Assembly (NCBI GenBank): GCA_024610705.1
Contig: JANDEH010000002.1
Span: forward strand, 57,592,870-57,656,869
Source of the DNA: Tetragnatha versicolor
Taxonomy: Eukaryota > Arthropoda > Arachnida > Araneae > Tetragnathidae
Direction of reading: 5' to 3'
DNA: 64,000 nucleotides
Notes under the pieces: model-generated
The model's database searches: none
Seen by the model: only the letters and a program-made list of their open reading frames with translations
What the model was told of the DNA's origin: nothing
In this document: positions 44,607-56,600 of the stretch, in pieces
How the letters are laid out: each line of letters begins with the position of its first letter
How positions within the stretch are numbered: the stretch's first letter is position 1
Translations under genes and position numbers: made by a program

Positions 44607-47600
44607 TTAAATCGTTCCATACGCTAGAGCAAAAGAACCGTCCCTTTCGTGCGTGACGTCATCATAGCTGGGGGGTGGGGACGACCTCTCCATCAGTTCG
44701 GCCTCGTCCAAATCGGACAGAGACAACTCGGAACTAGCACCCCCTACAGCTCCTAGCAAGGACTCGTCTAACAATCGTTCCGAGTTCAAACCCGCGGAAG
44801 TGGATGAAATGACTTCGGATTGTGTAATATCGATGAGCACAGAAGAAGAAGACGACGATGAAGATGTTGAAGCGTTAGGGGCAATATCCAATGGAACTTC
44901 AACGAGAATTTCATGGACTGGCGCTCGGCAGTGAATAGGAGTCACATTGTCTTGAGATGCACCAGGATTGGAGGACACTTGGACCTCTGGAGGCACTTGG
45001 ACTTCTGATGATATTGGACAATTTACAAAGCTTTCGTTGCTTGAGGAAGCAGGAACTTCAGAAGACACTTCAGGCATTTGTATAGAGCAACCTAAATTAT
45101 CAGATGAACCCCTCTCCGAAGGTCTTGAGGATGTTTGGGCAGTCGTTGGCACTTCGGTATTATGAGTCCCGGAACGTTCCTGGGTCACTTGGACATTCGA
45201 AGACCTTACAGATTCTTGAGCGTTCGTATTCAAAGTACATTGGGTATCTGGAGAAGTCGATGGCGTTTCGTTGCGCATCGGATTAGAATACGATGGGACA
45301 TCTGAAGGCTTCGAAGCCGTTTGAACATCCTGTGAAGTTCCCGGAGCTTCGACATCGACCACTCTAGAAGTCACATTAGTAACTGATGACGACTCTTGAA
45401 CATCTGATCTAGTAGGTATTTGTTCCTGCGCTGTAGTAGGTTCTGAAGACCTTGAAGCACTTGTGGATGCTGAAGACGTCGATGGAGCTTGCATGTCAGC
45501 TGGTGCTGATGGTCTTCTGGCATCTGACCGAGTAGACCGTCTGGTACCCACAGAAGATCTTCGACTTTCTCGAGTAGAGCTCGTCCTTGAAGATCTTGGT
45601 AGCACTTGGGTGTTCGTTGATACAGAAGAGGTAGGCGACATCGCGGTTTCGGTCGACACCGACACCTCCGCGGTACTGGAAGACACCCGGGCGTATGCGG
45701 GACGCTCAAGGAACTCCGGTTGAGCATCGGGCGCCGCCCTGGTGGCTACTGGTGCTTCTTGTCGAAGGGGTATCAGGACTTGGTCAGCAGGTGGGAGGGT
45801 ATCACAGATAGGGGTGGAGCAGTCCAAAAGGTTGAGGGAGGTGCTGGGTTGAGAAGGGGTGGGCCAAGCAGTGGTCGTTTGCACTTCTGCGTGCTTGAAG
45901 GCTGGTTGTGTTGGTTGCAGTTGCACGGGAGGCGAAGCTACTGGAGGAGCAGTGTTGTTTTCTGGTATGGGTGGGATGTCAGTCAGGACACTAAAAATAA
46001 TTATAAATTTTTATTAGAAAAATATTTAATAAATAAATACCAGCAATGAAAATGACCCAAAATACAAATAAGTTGCAAATGTTGTCTTGGATTTAAAAAA
46101 CTAAGTTATTTTGTTTTCAACAAGCCCACCCCAGAAATAAAACCATCAGAAATCATATTCTTTATTATTTAATAAAAGAATCTATGAAGATATCTTTGAA
46201 ATGTTTCAAATGTGTAGTGTTGTTACATGGGGAAAAAAAGGGGATCTCGCGCTATCTTTCCAATGCGAAATTGCCGACTCAATTTTTTATAAAAGAAAAT
46301 AGAATAATAAAATTCTAGCACAGATCGCTGTTTTTGTACCAGTAACATAAGACATTTAACTTTATTTAAAAGTTAAATTATTTGAAAAGTATTCAAGCTA
46401 AGGTATAAATTCCTTTTCATTGCATGTATTTGCAAATTTTAAGTCCTTAACAAAAACCACAGTTAAAAAAATATTGCGAACGAATATATTGTACGTTTTT
46501 TTCTCCTACGTGAAATTTATTCATGAAAATGAGCACATTTTACGCTTTAAGAGACGTAGTTAACAAAATATACAGATTCAATGACGTTCAATGAAAATTT
46601 CAGAGAATATTCTTCTAAATATTTTCGAACATTAAGAATCCCAATAAAGTCGTGAAGAGTAATATGTGAAGTCGAGTTTCTTAGCCGTCGCGTGGCAACC
46701 GTGCGTCAGGTGACGCAAGCATCTTCCCACGAAGTGTGTTTCCTTCCTCTTTGAGGCCCCTTCCTTTTCTAAAAGTTGGTTCACATCCTCTCCACAATAG
46801 CGAGGGATCTGATATGGCTGGATTGAATTGGTGAATGAGATTTAACAGTCCTTTTTACGGAGACAAGTTTAGAACTTTCACAATGAAAAAAATAAATTTT
46901 CTTGAATAATGAACAAATTTTACACGAAATGTTCCTAAGAAATGAAAAAAAAGGTTGCGATAGTATTAGTTTTTAATGGAAAAGTTATGGATACTGTTTG
47001 GAAATATAATGTAGTAGATGATGGTGCATAAAAATAGAGGATAATGTAAAAAATCAACAAAATTTTGGCATTTACAAGGTGTGTGTTATAAAAATTCGAA
47101 CAACACTAATATCATTTAATCTTACCATAGTTTACTTGACATGAAAATAAATTAGTTTTCCCAAAAAAGTGAGTATTGGACTAAATTTAAAAACTTAATA
47201 TGCATGTCTAAAATAAGCAGTAAAATTGGCAAACCCCCTTGTGCAGCAATAACCAATTTATTTCCAATTTATAACCAATTGATTCCATGCATAAATTAAA
47301 GGTTAAATGTAGGTTTATAGAAAAATAAAGGCTATAAATTGAACCTAAGCACATAAAATTTTATAGTTTGTTGGTAACATTCTCAAGGGATTTTACCAAG
47401 GAAAGTTTTTGGAAATTACTTCACATTTACAGGAACCCATCATAACTCATTGACACTGATTGATAATAGGTAGCGATATGCGTTCTTTTCAATATTTTAC
47501 GACTGTCAAGAGTGAGGAAATGTTTACGCATTATCGTCGCAATAACAGCCTTCGCACCGACCAACATCTTCGGACATCGGTCATAGCTGAAACCGCTCAC

Positions 47601-50600
47601 AATAAATTTTTCAAGTGCGCTCGCCTTGAATTCCTGTTGTAACCGAAAGCGGATAAATCATCTCATTTTATTGCTTTGTAAATCGAGAGATTAATAAGCT
47701 TCATCCAAACACTTCATCCGGAATCAAAATGACGGAAATGTTGCCAACCGAACAGTTTATTTTTGACGATGAAATGTTTTTCGTGACTTTGGATTCTATG
47801 ATGGGTGGCAGAAACCTTCAGAAACATGTTAAAGCAATCAACACGATATCAGCTTTTCAATGGCTAATACTTTTAAAAACAGCAAAAGGGTAAGGTACTT
47901 AAAATGATCATAAAAGGGCAAGCGCAATGGGAGTTAGAGCAAGATGATAATTAGAATCTGGTTAACCGGCGCAAGTTTAGAACTGCTGATGGTTGGCGAG
48001 TTTTGGCTATTTGGCGCCATATTTAGAAGCCACATAATTCATTTAACATTAGTTGGGGTTGCTTTATATTGATTTCTATTGCTAAAAACTTGGCGCATCA
48101 GCAGTTCTAAACTTGCGGCGGTTAACCCTCCAATGCCCACTACCAGAAATAACAATAGACAAAATTATTTTTTGGCTTGTTTATGTAGTTTAGAACCAAA
48201 TAAAATATTAAAAAGAAAAAAATTCGATTTAAAAATTAATTTTTTTAAATGGAGGCTGATCCTTAACTTATAAATTATAGCACCTAAAGATGCAACTATT
48301 GCAGCAATAACTTATAGTGAAATATTTTCTACTGTGAGCAGTAAAGGCATACCTGCCAACATTGGGATTATAAAAAAAGGAAGATTTTAAAAATCAAGGT
48401 ACCTATGGCATTTTTTTCTTAATCTAAGTCAAGACTATCTACCATATTTACTACACCTAAAAAGTTAATAGGTAGCATGAATAAATATCTTTCAGTTTAA
48501 AAATCAAAGAAAAACAAATTTAATATCAGATGAGCACTCTAACCAACCTAACTTTACACACATTACATAAAACTAATTTCAGATCCATACAAAAATTTAT
48601 TTCTTTTTAAATATTATTATTAATTTTAACTTTTTGAGGCCTGATATGCACAATATTCGGCCTTTTTTAGAAAATTGTTATCTGTCATTTGCAAAAATAG
48701 GCTGCTTAAATTATTTGGACAAAAAACGGAAGAAATTGATTGAAAAACGGATGATGGAAGATTCTTTTAAAAAACGGAAATCTTCCGGCTAAAACGGAAG
48801 AGTTGGCAGCTATGTAAAGGGTTAAACAGGGATTTCCCAACGTAGAGCTGTACAGAGAGGAGAAATTTTAAAACAGGCTCACACAAGTTCATGAATATTT
48901 TTCCCATCTAAATTACTCGTAAACTCTAAAAAAAAGTTTAAAAAAGGTATCTCCCCATCATCGACGTCTGATTATTACGCTGTAACAGTCACAATCTACT
49001 GATAACTAAAATGCTACAAAAATTCTTCCCTTAAACTATAAACACATTTTGTAATTGAGGTGCTTGCAGCAACATTGAGCTAACTCCAACAGCTTCTCAT
49101 CGGTGTTAGCTCTTTGTTGCTGCAAGCATCGCAATTGTTTTTTATGCTTGAACATTCCATCCCCTTTTGCTTTTGCAGATTCCATCATACAGGCCCGGAA
49201 CGTAATTAGTGAATGATTTTTAATTACTATAATTGAAAAAAAAAGGAATGTTATTTCTAAATCATAGAAAACATACGCAAGTAAATGCACTCACTTTCCA
49301 TCCAGCTGGTACACAGCAGCCACCAGACTGTGCAGGCTGGCTTGCGGAGTGTGGTCAGGGAGGGACAGCAACAGCAACCGGGCACCCCTCTGTTGCTGCT
49401 GCCCCACGATGTTCTGCACCACCGCAGAATGTTGCTCGATGCCGTACGCGGCCACCACAGGGGGGAAGTAACCGGGCAGCATGTTCAGGGATAGCTGGCT
49501 AACGGACCTGAAACACCAAAGATATTTTAGCTATTTATATGTTAGACGAGGCTATGTTGAAGAGTGAAAAATTACTTTTTGATCATGATTACAGCGATGT
49601 TAAAGACATTATTAAAAAGAAGAAAAGATTAAATCCCAGAAGTCATAATAGATATTTATAGTAGTCATGGAAGTTGTGTATAGTCAGTAGGGTGTTCCGA
49701 AAATTTTTTTTTTCGAATTTCCCAGATGCCCCCCCCTCAAGTTGTTACAAATACTAAAACATTATTACCTGCAAATTTTCAGGTCTCTAGGACGATTTTT
49801 GACCCCCGCGCCCTTCAAAAGTAGGTTTCCCATGTTAAAGAATAGGGAAAGTATTGAAAAAATCGTCATTTTTGGTTCTTTTCAATTTAACGAGCCTGGA
49901 GGCAGTCAATATCGAATTAAAACCTATACATCATCTTTGGGACATCATTGCCTCAAGATCCTATCAGAAAAACATTCCATGGCACCTACTGGGGGGTAGT
50001 TACACGGGGGTGAAAAGCGCGCTTTCACCGAAAAGGAGGATGCTTGCCGGTGCCTGCGGCGAGAGCTGGATGAAGGCATCACATGAGGGGTCCAGAACCG
50101 ATGCTTGTTCGATGTTCGCTTATCTTTCGAATCACTATTTATGAGCATTAAGTTCAATAAACACTTAAGTGGCTTTTATCCAGCTCCCCCCGCAAACGCC
50201 TTCGAGTATTATCCAATCCATCGGCAAGCGCCGGCGAGCATCCTCTTTTTTCGGTGAAAGCGCGCTTTTCACCCCCGCATAACTACCCCCCAGTAGGTCC
50301 CATGGAAGGTTTTTCCGATAGGATCTTGAGGCAATGATGTCCCAAGGATGATGTATAGGTTTTAATTCGATATTGACTGCGTCCAGGCTCGTTAAATTGA
50401 AAAGAACCAAAAATGACGATTTTTTCAATATTTTCCCTATTCTTTAACATGGTAAACCTACTTTTGAAGGGCGCGGGGGTCAAAAATCGTCCTAGAGACC
50501 TGAAAATTTGCAGGTAATGATGTTTTAGTATTTGTAACAACTTAAGGGGGGGCATCTGGGAAATTCGAAAAAAAAAATTTTCACATAGACTTTCGGAACA

Positions 50601-53600
50601 CCCTAATAGTCAGTATTGTGCTATTAACCAAAGCGCTATTACAGACGAGAAAACTAAGAAACTAAAGAAAAGTGACGTCATTCCGAAATACTGATGGGAT
50701 GCGTCCTGGGTCCCACCGGATTGCTTTCGTACCGCAAAAATTCTAGATAATAAAGTAAAATCAGTTCTTACAATACTCCTCAACTCTGCCAGCTTCAGAG
50801 TTACCATCTTGATTTTGAAGTGTTTTGGGTAGGGATACGATAAAAAAAAGTTAATTTTAAAGTTGTTTAGAAGTTGCTATCATATTCCTATTGAATCCAG
50901 ACACTCCCGAATTCAGACATATATTTTGGTAAGTTAGGGCTTGGGGAGTGGCCAGTTTAGGAAATTTCTCTAACTTAACGAATTTCTGAGTTTCTGAAAA
51001 CTCGTAGAGATACAGTTTCCTGAGCATTTTTTCATGATAGGAATGGGAATCTATACTAGAATGCAACTTTACTTGACCTTGGCTGAGAGCAAACAAAGTA
51101 GTTCCCAGTGCGATGGTCTGAATTTTGAGTGATATTAAGAACTTCAATTTAGAAATTTGATTAGTTTGTTAAATCCATGTATATTATAGCGTCTTTTTAT
51201 CACGATTTGCTTACTGAAACTCCTCCTGGCAGTTTTTCCTTCCTTCCTTCCGCGAAGTGGCGTCATAGGGTCAAGAAACTAGTGCAGATGCATCATACAG
51301 ATGTTAAGAAACACCCTACACACAAACAGTAAATGCAGACTCACCTGGCATTGCTGAGCGGGACGAGCTGCTCGGGCATCACGGCCGCAGGCAGGGGCTG
51401 CGGGCCGCCCTTGTGCAGGGGAGGAGGGCGCTGCTCGGCGCAGCAGTGCAGCAGGGATCCGACGAGCGCGAGCAGCGCGCCTACCGCCGACACCACCAGC
51501 CAGAGGGGGTCCCAGCGGTGGAAGGCGAGGAAGACGCCCCCTGTCACCAGCAGGCAGGCCAGGGCGCCCAGCACCCCAGAGGTGAAGGCCTGCGGGCCAC
51601 AGCAGCAGCCCCTGCCACCCTCCATCGACGACACACCATCCGACGCCAACGCCACGCCCTGCAAAACAACAGGTCATTCAAATGCATACAGACAGTTTCT
51701 TTTCTCATGGTCATCGGTCAGATCTACTGCCCATGGTAGCAAATCAGAAGTTAAGCTTCAATTTTCAGCATGTTTTTTAATTATTGCAACAATAATTGGA
51801 CCTTCAGGAGATAAAATTTATTAAGTTTAGGTTAAGTCTCCTAAAATTTTTTAAAAATTTTAAATTAAAATTACTTAAAAATTAAACAAAACATTTATTT
51901 AGGCATTTTTATTGTCGATATATATCTCGGAGCTCCCTCCTTGGCACCCCTCACACACAAAATTAAACCTGTAAAACGGTGTTACCAAATTAGGAGTAGA
52001 TCAGTCTCACAGATACAAAATGTTGATGACCTCAGTTCAGTATGTTTTCCGAAACCGAAATCCGGGATTTACTTAATCCTGGAAAAGCATACTAAAGCAG
52101 ATTATGTCAAAATCAAAGGCAAGCTTATAATGACCATGGTCAAAGGCATATATTTCCCCATAAAAAATTTCCCGTCATTTATCCATTATCCTTTTCACTT
52201 TTATTATTTTTGACATGGGGGCACCTTTTATCATTTCTCTGTTTATCTTTTCTCCACTTCTAACTGAAGATCAATAAATTCTCAATAATCTCATAGAACA
52301 AATCGAAAAACTCGATTGGACACCACACCGTAATTAAAACATCTCTCGTCTCGCGGTCTCATAGCTATAAATAAGAGAACCCATTGTCTTCATTTACAGT
52401 ATTGCGGTCGAAAGCCACAAGGCAGTGGACTCTGATTACCGCAACTGACACCTTAGATGGATGGCTTTTTTTCCAGTCTATGTTCAAAACATTCAGCTCA
52501 CACACACAGAAAAAGCATTCAATACACTCTCCTCGGTACACCAATCCAAACAATTCCAGCATTGTAGACTGGAGATATTCATATACGATGGTTCTATGCA
52601 AGCAGATGATGGACAGAAATGAGGTAACTGGTCGAAAGGATTAATAATAGCCAGTCACGAAAAACCTTGATAAGTCGGAAAAATATTTTACTTCTTGACA
52701 TAACGACATTCCTTTCCCTGACAGCTTTTATGCTAATTCAAGATCCAATGTCGAATAAATTTACACAAACAAAGCATTGTCAAATCAGTATCTTTTTTTG
52801 CGAAAAAATTTAGTTTTCTTTATCTTACTCCCTTCTGAAATTTTAGAAATACAAAGTCAATATTATAACGTGGGGGCCAGGTTTATAAAATTTGGTGTGT
52901 CAGGGACAACACGCAGGAAAAAATACCGTAATTCCAATAGTGGCTTTTTTCGCAAATGCTAAAAAAAACCCTTCAGAATGCTTAAATTTTTTTTTATCAA
53001 AAACGCCATTGAAAAATCGAAACGTTATTCTTATATATAATTAATTGCTTGAATTTATTGAAGTTTATAAAGATTCTTATGAAATATTTAGCATCGAGTT
53101 TGTTCTTGGAGTAGTTTCTATCAATAGAATTATATCATTTGAAACCCTGATAAAAGTTATATATTCCTCCAAAGTTATATATTCACTTTTAAAAATTAAT
53201 TTTAAACAATAACTGGACCGTATGCCAACCGTTTTAAAAATGTCGCCAATAAAGTGCTTATAGTGTGACAGCAACTCACCTTTACATTTTTATTTTCTTA
53301 TTTGAATTAAAAATACACATATCCAGAGTAAATACAAAAATAAAAACATTAAATACTTTGAAATTTTAAAGGGCTTTAAGCTCGAGTCTAATGGTAAATC
53401 AGTGTCGTTTTATAACTTTGTTCGTTAGCAAATTATTTTCTACTGTCTAATATTTGAAGTATTCCCTGCTTAATTTAGCCAACTGTGTTGTATATTTAGT
53501 CCTTTAAGAATGGCCTCGCTATTTGGGATTTGATATCTCAAACGCTTCTTAGCGCCCCCTCCACTCCACTTCCAGACATTGTTATTTTGTACTTTATTGG

Positions 53601-56600
53601 ATTACGAACCGCATAATACAATCGTAACGTTTTTATTACAAGATTTATTAATATAGATAGCATTTAAGGGAAACTAATGATGTGTTACAAACTGAATTTT
53701 TAAAGAATATTTTCAATGTTTCTGTTATCAGACAAAATGTTAAGAAAAAAGTTTAAAAAGTTAAAGAGTATATGCTGTGAGTGATTTTCTCAATTCAAAG
53801 AACTTGCAAATTGCAAAACAGTTAATAATCTCATTGGCGCAACAGCCTTAGTGGTGTGGACTAAGGCCTACGATTCTTATCTTCGTTTTCTTGACCATAG
53901 GGCCCTGGGGTGCAAGGTATTGTGGTCAGCCTAACACGAGACCCCCAGTGGTTAGTTCCCAAGCATACTTGGTTCAAAATAATTAATATAAAATTAAATA
54001 ATTAATAACAGTAAATAAAGTATTATAAAACAAAAGAATAAAAATGAATAAATATATTTTAATTACAACTTAGAGTTATTATATAAAAAGTAATTATAAG
54101 TAAAAAGTAATATTTTGACGCAACAAATATTTTGATACAACGAGAAGAATTAAAATTATAAAAGAATATTAACGCCGTTATAAATTTATTTTTAACTATT
54201 GTTGTCCAGTTGTCATCATTTCTTTATTTACAGTACAGTTTATTTTTTTTAGAAAAAAAAGTCCATATAGTAATAAAAAACTCTTTAGAAAGGCGTACTG
54301 TAAAACCTCATTTTTATTTCAAAAACACTATATAAGCTCCATCATCTCAGCTATGAATTTTAAAAGGATATTTGAATAAAATTACATTTTTCTCTTAAAA
54401 AAAGAGATACCCTCTCTGTGAAAACAAAGCTTTCCACAACCTCCACAAGAAAATAATCAGAAATAAGCTATGTCAACGAAAGACTGACAGAGCGACACGC
54501 GAGAGTCAATAACAGATTCATCTCATCATCAACACAATCATTCGCGTTAAAATGACAACTGGCTCACCATGATTTTCAACTGGCGCCCAGGGCGTCGAAT
54601 CCTAGGGACTCCTCCATCCGCTGCAGTATTAGCAAGATTCGGCTATTCGGCTGTAATCGGAGACCGGGGTCCCCACGCTTCGCAATAAACAAACAGCCGG
54701 CAAACGACGAAAAAGAGCACCCCCGAAAGCCTCTCTGCTGTGAAGGACGGAAGAGAACAGAAGCTGGCGACTTCCGCTCCCGCCAGGTGGCGCGTTGTGT
54801 GACCTCGTGTCAGCGTATTTGGTGACTGACTTGCTCGTGTTTTTCTTTTTGTTGTTGTGTTTGTTCTTTTTCTAATTCGATTGTCGAGTTAATAGACGGA
54901 TCGACGGATGTGATGCGAAGGAGCAATGTTCGATGCCTGAAGAAGTGATGTTTTGAGACTGTTGCCCGCTTACCTTTTGTTAGGGACTCACTGACCGTAC
55001 GGCCGTAACCAGACTATTATTTGGGGGTTGGTTATGGATGAGTCAACATTTTTCTGAGGTATCTCCTTATGAGTACTTTTAAAAAAGTTGTGATGACTTA
55101 CACATAGGATTTTAATTTTGTTGCATTAAGTTTCAAAACTGTGTAAACAATGTGAATTCCAAGTAAACATTTTGATGGAATTTTATCCCTTGAAAGTTGG
55201 GTTCTTACTCATTTTGAGACTTTTTGTATTACACTTGAAAAAGGACCGCTCCTTGTAAGTCAAATTATTTCAAGGAAAAAAAGTATTAAATTGATGTCCA
55301 AATTTCGGGAAGGGTTTGAACCTCTAATCCCCCTTTGGATACGACCCTGTCATGTTAGACACTTTACCTTTTGTTACTTTGATATGGAGGAAATTTATCT
55401 TCGAAGTTAAATATAAAATGGCAAAATTTTTTTCGCAAATATTTTACCTACCTGATATTATAAATTTGTTGTATATGTTATAAACCACAATTTAGTATAT
55501 GATAAAATACACTTTAGTTTTTTTAACTTAAAATTCTAATTTTTTAAAGCATTTTAAAATGTTCCACACGGCCTATTCAAACAGACACTTCATACTAGAT
55601 CGCTTAAAAAATTTTGTAAAAATATTTACAGAATGTGGGCACAAATAGTAAGTTTTAGGAATATTTTTGGTTTTTTGAAAATTAAAATAATAAATTTCAT
55701 ATTTAAGGCAACCTTAAGGAAAACTTCACTAAATATAAGAATGCGTGGTACTAATACCGCATTAGCCCGTCGATCGTGCCACTGAATCCAAAAATGTATA
55801 GCCAAAGCGCATAGATGAATTATTTTGGGGAATTATACCAATTTTATTTTTAGATTTTAAGTTTTTATATCGTTACAGAATGTCGAACATAAACTCGATT
55901 CCAAAATAACAATCTGCGTCTTTTTCAAACGTGATTTTGAGAAAACTACCCGACCAACCCAGGATATTTGTACTACACGCCCCCGACAGAATAAACACAA
56001 TAATGTTCCTAAAAAAATCTCTCAGTGACTGAATATTGTTGCACTTCCCACCCCCATATAAGGTACGGGCTCCTACTTGATGTTTTGGATACAGAGTACG
56101 CGTGAAGTTCTATGAAACTAAAAAACTATCATAAATTTCCTTAAAATATATTTTTAGATTTTTCCCACTTTGACTGCCACAGTACATTGGATATTGGTTA
56201 GAGTAGTTAAGTAAATGCATAAGAATAATTTTACATATTAAGAATATACTTTTGGATGTTAATTTTTTCTTCTTCTTCCCGCATGCCGTCTTACGGTTCC
56301 GTAGTAACTTGCAGCCTGCGTAAAGAAATATACTAGAAACAGCAAAACATTATTTTAGTTAATTGTGTGCCCATTAAGTTGTTAATTGTGACGTCACAGG
56401 TCATGATCTTCGTTTACAACATGAAAGTATAGCCCTTAATAAAACTATTTTCATGATGATTGATTAAATAAGGCGAAAAAGTAAAAGCTGTGACACGCAC
56501 GCGATGAAATCAGAACGAGTGAAAATCAAAAGGAACTCCACTTCATGACCTGGGATGTAGATCGCGTTTTCAGTCACATGTATTTTTATCAATTTTTAAA

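Noticed and set aside
49036..49290. Minus-strand ORF ending CLQQQRANTDEKLLELAQ
   Set aside because: Exon 3 of the membrane protein splices cleanly in phase to 45990. This frame starts directly after exon 3 in the intron and has no acceptor that fits.
49854..50428. Two similar ORFs on opposite strands (both starting MKKSSFLVLFNLTSL)
   Set aside because: They are mirror images made by the arms of the long inverted repeat. There is no independent evidence of coding.
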